Positions 7,138 through 9,327 of a DNA stretch of 9,327 nt are shown here, in pieces. Source of the DNA: JAXGVG01 sp040773965. Lineage in GTDB: Bacteria; Pseudomonadota; Alphaproteobacteria; UBA9219. How positions within the stretch are numbered: the stretch's first letter is position 1; the number at the start of each line of letters is the position of its first letter. The stretch spans positions 1-9,327 of the forward strand of contig JAXGVG010000068.1 in assembly GCA_040773965.1 (NCBI GenBank). The letters run 5' to 3'. Under the pieces are notes generated by a model that worked only from the letters and a program-made list of their open reading frames with translations, was not told the origin of the DNA and ran no database searches. The translations under genes and the position numbers were made by a program.

Positions 7138-8058
7138 ATGATCGATCCTTATCAGCTTCTCGGCGTCAGCCGGACGGCCACCGCGGCCGAGATTAAGAAC
7201 GCTTACCGCAAGCTCGCCAAAAAGCTGCATCCGGACGTGAATCCGGGGCGCAAGGATATTGAGCAGCGATTCAAGGACGTTACAGCCGCCTATGACCTTT
7301 TGTCCGACCCCGCCAAGCGCGCGCGCTTTGACCGGGGCGAGATCGACGCCATGGGCAACGAGCGCGGTTTCGGGCGCGGCGCGGACCCGTTCGGCGGCAT
7401 GGGCGGGCGCGCACGCACCTATCAGCGGACCCATACCGGCCGGGGAGCGGACCCTTTCGGGGGCCTTGGCGCGGAGGACTTTTTCGCCGAGTTTTTCGGG
7501 GCGAACCGGGGCGGACCCCGCGGCGGCGCGCGCGGCGGCGACGTGACCTACACGCTGGCCATTCCGTTTACGCAGGCCTGTCTTGGCGGCAAACAGCGTT
7601 TGACGCTGGCGGACCGCAAAACGATCGACGTGAACATTCCTTCGGGCACGGAAGACGGCGACAAGCTGCGCCTGCGCGGCCAGGGCGCGGCGGGCGTTAA
7701 GGCGGCGGGGGACGCGATTATCGAGATTCACGTGCAGCCGCACGCCTTTTTTACGCGGAAGGGCACGGATATTAACCTTGAGGTGCCGGTGAGTTTGCCG
7801 GAGGCGGTTTTCGGCGCGAACATTACGGTGCCGACGCTGGACGGCAGCGTGTCCGTCAAGGTGCCGCGCGGCGCGAACACGGGGACGGTCCTGCGGCTGC
7901 GCGGAAAGGGCGTCACCCGGGGAAAGAGCCCCGCGGGGGACATGCTTGTAAAGCTTAAGATCGTGCTTCCGGAGCCCGTTCCGGGAGACCTGGAGGGCGC
8001 GCTTGAGAAGTGGGCGAAGAAGAATCCTTACGACCCGCGAAAGAAGCTTGGCTGGTAA
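7138..8058 (+). CDS. DnaJ-family co-chaperone, CbpA-like (class B)
   Basis: An Hsp40 that stimulates the ATPase of DnaK and delivers substrates in the cytoplasm. From ATG 7138 it has 306 residues. A J domain (1-65) carries the HPD motif at 31-33. A Gly/Phe-rich linker (~75-140) contains the duplicated unit GRGADPFGG(M/L)G. Two beta-rich C-terminal substrate-binding modules follow (about 140-290), without the CxxCxGxG zinc finger, so it is class B/CbpA-like rather than DnaJ proper. A TTG at 7099 would add 13 residues inside the terminator hairpin; the ATG is preferred because the J domain starts there (MIDPYQLLGV). The region before the ATG has no good Shine-Dalgarno. The gene is extremely GC-rich, which explains a long spurious open frame on the opposite strand. 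Convergent rpsD lies downstream. Confidence 0.9.
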   Translation: MIDPYQLLGVSRTATAAEIKNAYRKLAKKLHPDVNPGRKDIEQRFKDVTAAYDLLSDPAKRARFDRGEIDAMGNERGFGRGADPFGGMGGRARTYQRTHTGRGADPFGGLGAEDFFAEFFGANRGGPRGGARGGDVTYTLAIPFTQACLGGKQRLTLADRKTIDVNIPSGTEDGDKLRLRGQGAAGVKAAGDAIIEIHVQPHAFFTRKGTDINLEVPVSLPEAVFGANITVPTLDGSVSVKVPRGANTGTVLRLRGKGVTRGKSPAGDMLVKLKIVLPEPVPGDLEGALEKWAKKNPYDPRKKLGW

Positions 8059-8096
8059 CCTGCAGGTATTCTTTTTCGCACTTTGGTGCCCGTAGC

Positions 8097-8129
8097 GCAC
8101 GCTTTGCGTGCCCGTTCGGGCGCGTTTTT
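8097..8129 (+). terminator. Terminator of the DnaJ-family gene, with an overlapping alternative hairpin
   Basis: CGTGCCC (8107-8113) pairs with GGGCGCG (8118-8124) around loop GTTC, with one G-T pair, directly followed by TTTTT (8125-8129): a standard intrinsic terminator 48 bases past the stop. A second perfect hairpin, GCACGC-TTT-GCGTGC (8097-8111), overlaps its 5' arm, so only one of the two can form. Confidence 0.75.
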
Positions 8130-8152
8130 GCGGGGTTACGTGCCCGTTCGGC
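8108..8152 (+). repeat. Short direct repeat CGTGCCCGTTCGG
   Basis: The 12-base GTGCCCGTTCGG occurs just after the dnaJ-family gene in the terminator (from 8109) and again about 31 bases later (from 8140), with a GTGCCCGT precursor at 8087. It looks like a local duplication of the terminator stem; the second copy is followed by GC-rich bases rather than a T tract. Confidence 0.5.
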
Positions 8153-8197
8153 GCGGGTTGCGCGCCTATAAAATCGCGTTCCAAAAACGAGGTTAAT

Positions 8198-8302
8198 GTC
8201 CTTCCCGCGGAAGCGGGAATCCAGCGAAGCGTGTCCACGCAACGCATGACTCATACGGCCCGCAGACGCGGGCCTCTGGATCCCCGTTTTCACGGGGATG
8301 AC
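8198..8302. repeat. REP/BIME-like multi-hairpin element between dnaJ and rpsD
   Basis: Two ~27-base arms (8198-8224 and 8276-8302) are imperfect inverted copies of one another, each starting GTC and ending in ATCCAG toward the centre. Each arm is itself a hairpin: TTCCCGC-GGAA-GCGGGAA (8202-8219) and ATCCCCGT-TTTC-ACGGGGAT (8280-8299). The middle has two more: GCGTG-TC-CACGC (8229-8240) and GGCCCGC-AGAC-GCGGGCC (8257-8274). This matches the dispersed 'cgggaatccag' type of extragenic palindrome common in proteobacteria. It begins 12 bases beyond the rpsD stop and may protect or terminate the two convergent transcripts. Confidence 0.75.
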
Positions 8303-8314
8303 GCCGGGCGAACG

Positions 8315-8929
8315 TTACCTCGAATAGTATTCGATGACGAGGTTCGGTTCCATCTGGACCGGGTACGGCACGTCGGCCATCGCGGGGGCGCGGACGAAGG
8401 CGCCCTTCATCGCCGTGTGGTCGGCGGTGACGTATTCGGGCACGTCGCGCTCGCCGAGCTGGACGGCGACGAGCACGCTTGCGAACTGTTTCGCCTTGCC
8501 GCGCACCTCGATCGTATCGCCGTCTTTGACCTGATACGACGGGATGTTGACCTTTTTGCCGTTCACGAGAATGTGCCCGTGGCTGACGATTTGCCGCGAC
8601 GCGAAAACGGTGACGGCGAATTTCATGCGGTAGACGACGGTATCGAGGCGGCGCTCCAGCAACTGGATCAGGTTTTCGCCGCTGTCGCCCTTGCGGCGGA
8701 TGGCTTCTTCGTAATAGCGGTGGAACTGGCGTTCGCCGATGTTGCCGTAATAGCCGCGCAGGCGCTGTTTTGCGAGAAGCTGCACGCCGTAATCCGACGG
8801 CTTTGAGCGGCGCTGGCCGTGCTGGCCGGGGCGGTAATCGCGCTTGTTGATGGGACTTTTGGGGCGGCCCCAGAGATTGACGCCCAAATGGCGGTCGAGC
8901 TTGTGCTTGGCTTCAAGACGTTTGGTCAT
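8315..8929 (-). CDS. rpsD: 30S ribosomal protein S4
   Basis: A primary 16S rRNA-binding protein that nucleates assembly of the small subunit; 204 residues, the normal length. The N-terminal region (MTKRLEAKHKLDRHLGVNLWGRPKSP, here split as MTKRLEAKHKLDRH and LGVNLWGRPKSP) lacks the zinc-binding cysteines of some S4 proteins and has the alphaproteobacterial form. RPGQHGQRR (33-41), the YYGNIGERQF block and the S4 RNA-binding domain (about 93-155, RLDTVVYRMKFAVTVFASRQIV and HGHILVNGKKVNIPSY) follow, ending in NLVIEYYSR. AAGGAAG seven bases before the ATG sets the start. It stands alone here rather than in the S13-S11-rpoA cluster, as is usual in alphaproteobacteria. Termination probably uses the outermost hairpin of the adjacent palindromic element. 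Confidence 0.97.
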   Translation of the reverse strand: MTKRLEAKHKLDRHLGVNLWGRPKSPINKRDYRPGQHGQRRSKPSDYGVQLLAKQRLRGYYGNIGERQFHRYYEEAIRRKGDSGENLIQLLERRLDTVVYRMKFAVTVFASRQIVSHGHILVNGKKVNIPSYQVKDGDTIEVRGKAKQFASVLVAVQLGERDVPEYVTADHTAMKGAFVRAPAMADVPYPVQMEPNLVIEYYSR

Positions 8930-8951
8930 GGCTATGCTTCCTTTTTTGTTT

Positions 8952-8965
8952 GCCGCACTTGCGGC
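8952..8965 (-). promoter_or_regulatory. Hairpin in the rpsD leader
   Basis: GCCGC-ACTT-GCGGC is a perfect 5-pair stem with a tetraloop, about 12 bases upstream of the rpsD ribosome binding site. It could influence translation initiation, but the S4 autoregulatory leader known from enterobacteria is in a different operon and no homology is claimed. Confidence 0.35.
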
Positions 8966-8989
8966 TTGTTGTCCCGATAGTTCAGAGAG

Positions 8990-9018
8990 AAAAATCCCCT
9001 CTCCCCTTGCGGGAGAGG
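8990..9018 (-). terminator. Terminator-like hairpin upstream of rpsD
   Basis: On the minus strand CCTCTCCC (9018-9011), loop GCAAG and GGGAGAGG (9005-8998) form eight perfect pairs, followed by GGATTTTT. It points toward rpsD, so transcripts entering from the right would stop 60 bases before rpsD. The rpsD promoter should then lie in 8930-8990, or the hairpin is only part of a dispersed repeat. Confidence 0.5.
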
Positions 9019-9020
9019 AA

Positions 9021-9060
9021 GCGAAAACTTGTCGTTACAAGGTAACGGCTTAGTTTTCGC
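9021..9060. repeat. Long interrupted palindrome upstream of rpsD
   Basis: GCGAAAACT (9021-9029) and AGTTTTCGC (9052-9060) are perfect inverted copies, and inside them CGTTAC-AAG-GTAACG (9033-9047) forms a second perfect stem. With the adjoining CCTCTCCC hairpin and the GGTGAGGGG on the far side (9062-9070), this resembles a dispersed alphaproteobacterial palindromic repeat rather than an operator. Confidence 0.6.
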
Positions 9061-9108
9061 CGGTGAGGGGGTTTCTTTTTCCCCTCCCCGATTTCCTGAC
9101 TGACGGGG

Positions 9109-9126
9109 CGGCCTCTTAACAGGCCG
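9109..9126. repeat. Short hairpin CGGCCT/AGGCCG
   Basis: Six perfect pairs (9109-9114 with 9121-9126) around CTTAAC. There is no T tract directly after it on either strand, so it is recorded as a structure of unknown role in the gene-free stretch. Confidence 0.4.
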
Positions 9127-9327
9127 TCCGCATTTTCGGGAATGGCCGGGGTTATAGCGGGACAGGATGGGGGGAGTCAAATGGAGGCTTGAAAATGGGC
9201 CAATTAACCACGATAGAGTAATAGAGAACCTGACCTGCCCCCCAATTATGTACCAGCGGCAGGTTGAATCTTTTTTGAAGATAGCGCGGGTGGTTGCGGG
9301 CAGCAAGAGGCTGACGGAGCGACCGCC
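9127..9327. other. Right-edge gene-free region, possible insertion-sequence end or partial gene
   Basis: No confident gene is visible. A frame is open on the plus strand from ATG 9167 (or ATG 9248, MYQRQVESFLKIARVV) to the edge, but it lacks a good ribosome binding site and recognisable motifs. At 9231 a TGACCTGCCCCCCA stretch resembles the TG-starting, C-rich ends of IS3-family elements, and ACCTGCC (9233-9239) pairs with GGCAGGT (9258-9264). Too little sequence remains to decide between these. Confidence 0.25.

Noticed and set aside
7372..7475. Repeated GRGADPFGG units considered as a DNA repeat or mobile insertion
   Set aside because: They are in-frame Gly/Phe-rich linker repeats typical of DnaJ-family proteins.
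6580..8247. 555-residue open frame on the minus strand opposite the lipoprotein and DnaJ-family genes
   Set aside because: It is antisense to two clearly recognisable proteins, rich in Arg/Ala/His/Pro, has no family motifs, and results from very high GC content with few stop codons.
8097..9126. Many hairpins considered as a CRISPR array
   Set aside because: There are no regularly spaced identical repeats with unique spacers and no cas genes in the window.

Overview
The window looks like a chromosomal segment of an alphaproteobacterium. The ribosomal protein S4 has the alphaproteobacterial-style N-terminus (MTKRLEAKHKLDRHLGVNLWGRPKSP), and the lipoprotein resembles the rickettsial 17-kDa surface-antigen / glycine-zipper family. 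Positions 2863-9327 read as ordinary GC-rich housekeeping and envelope DNA. Positions 1-2700 are visibly richer in A and T and read as accessory DNA.

Left part (1-2680, all minus strand): a three-gene anti-phage operon of the CBASS type. Transcription runs from a patatin-like phospholipase effector (CapV-like), to a DncV-like cyclic-dinucleotide synthase (CD-NTase), to the N-terminal E2-like domain of a Cap2-type conjugation enzyme cut by the window edge. The last gene was recovered by reading the minus strand by hand. The likely logic is that infection activates the CD-NTase, its cyclic dinucleotide activates the phospholipase, and membrane lipid degradation stops phage replication. Cap2 would prime the synthase by conjugating its C-terminus to a target. 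The operon abuts the 3' end of a tRNA-Thr(GGT) gene, the usual side for a tRNA-targeted island.

Centre (2863-6397, minus strand): tRNA-Thr, a G-rich repeat with quadruplex potential, a large polytopic GT-C-like membrane protein, and a FieF-type cation-efflux transporter. The last two are coupled by a TGATG stop/start overlap.

Right part: a divergent plus-strand lipoprotein gene ending in a clear terminator-like hairpin, a CbpA-like DnaJ-family co-chaperone (7138-8058) with its own terminator, and convergent rpsD (8315-8929, minus). Between dnaJ and rpsD lies a REP/BIME-like multi-hairpin element. Upstream of rpsD is a 400-base gene-free stretch packed with palindromes, one of them a terminator-like hairpin pointing at rpsD. 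The right edge may hold the end of an insertion sequence or the start of an unidentified gene, but this is weakly supported.
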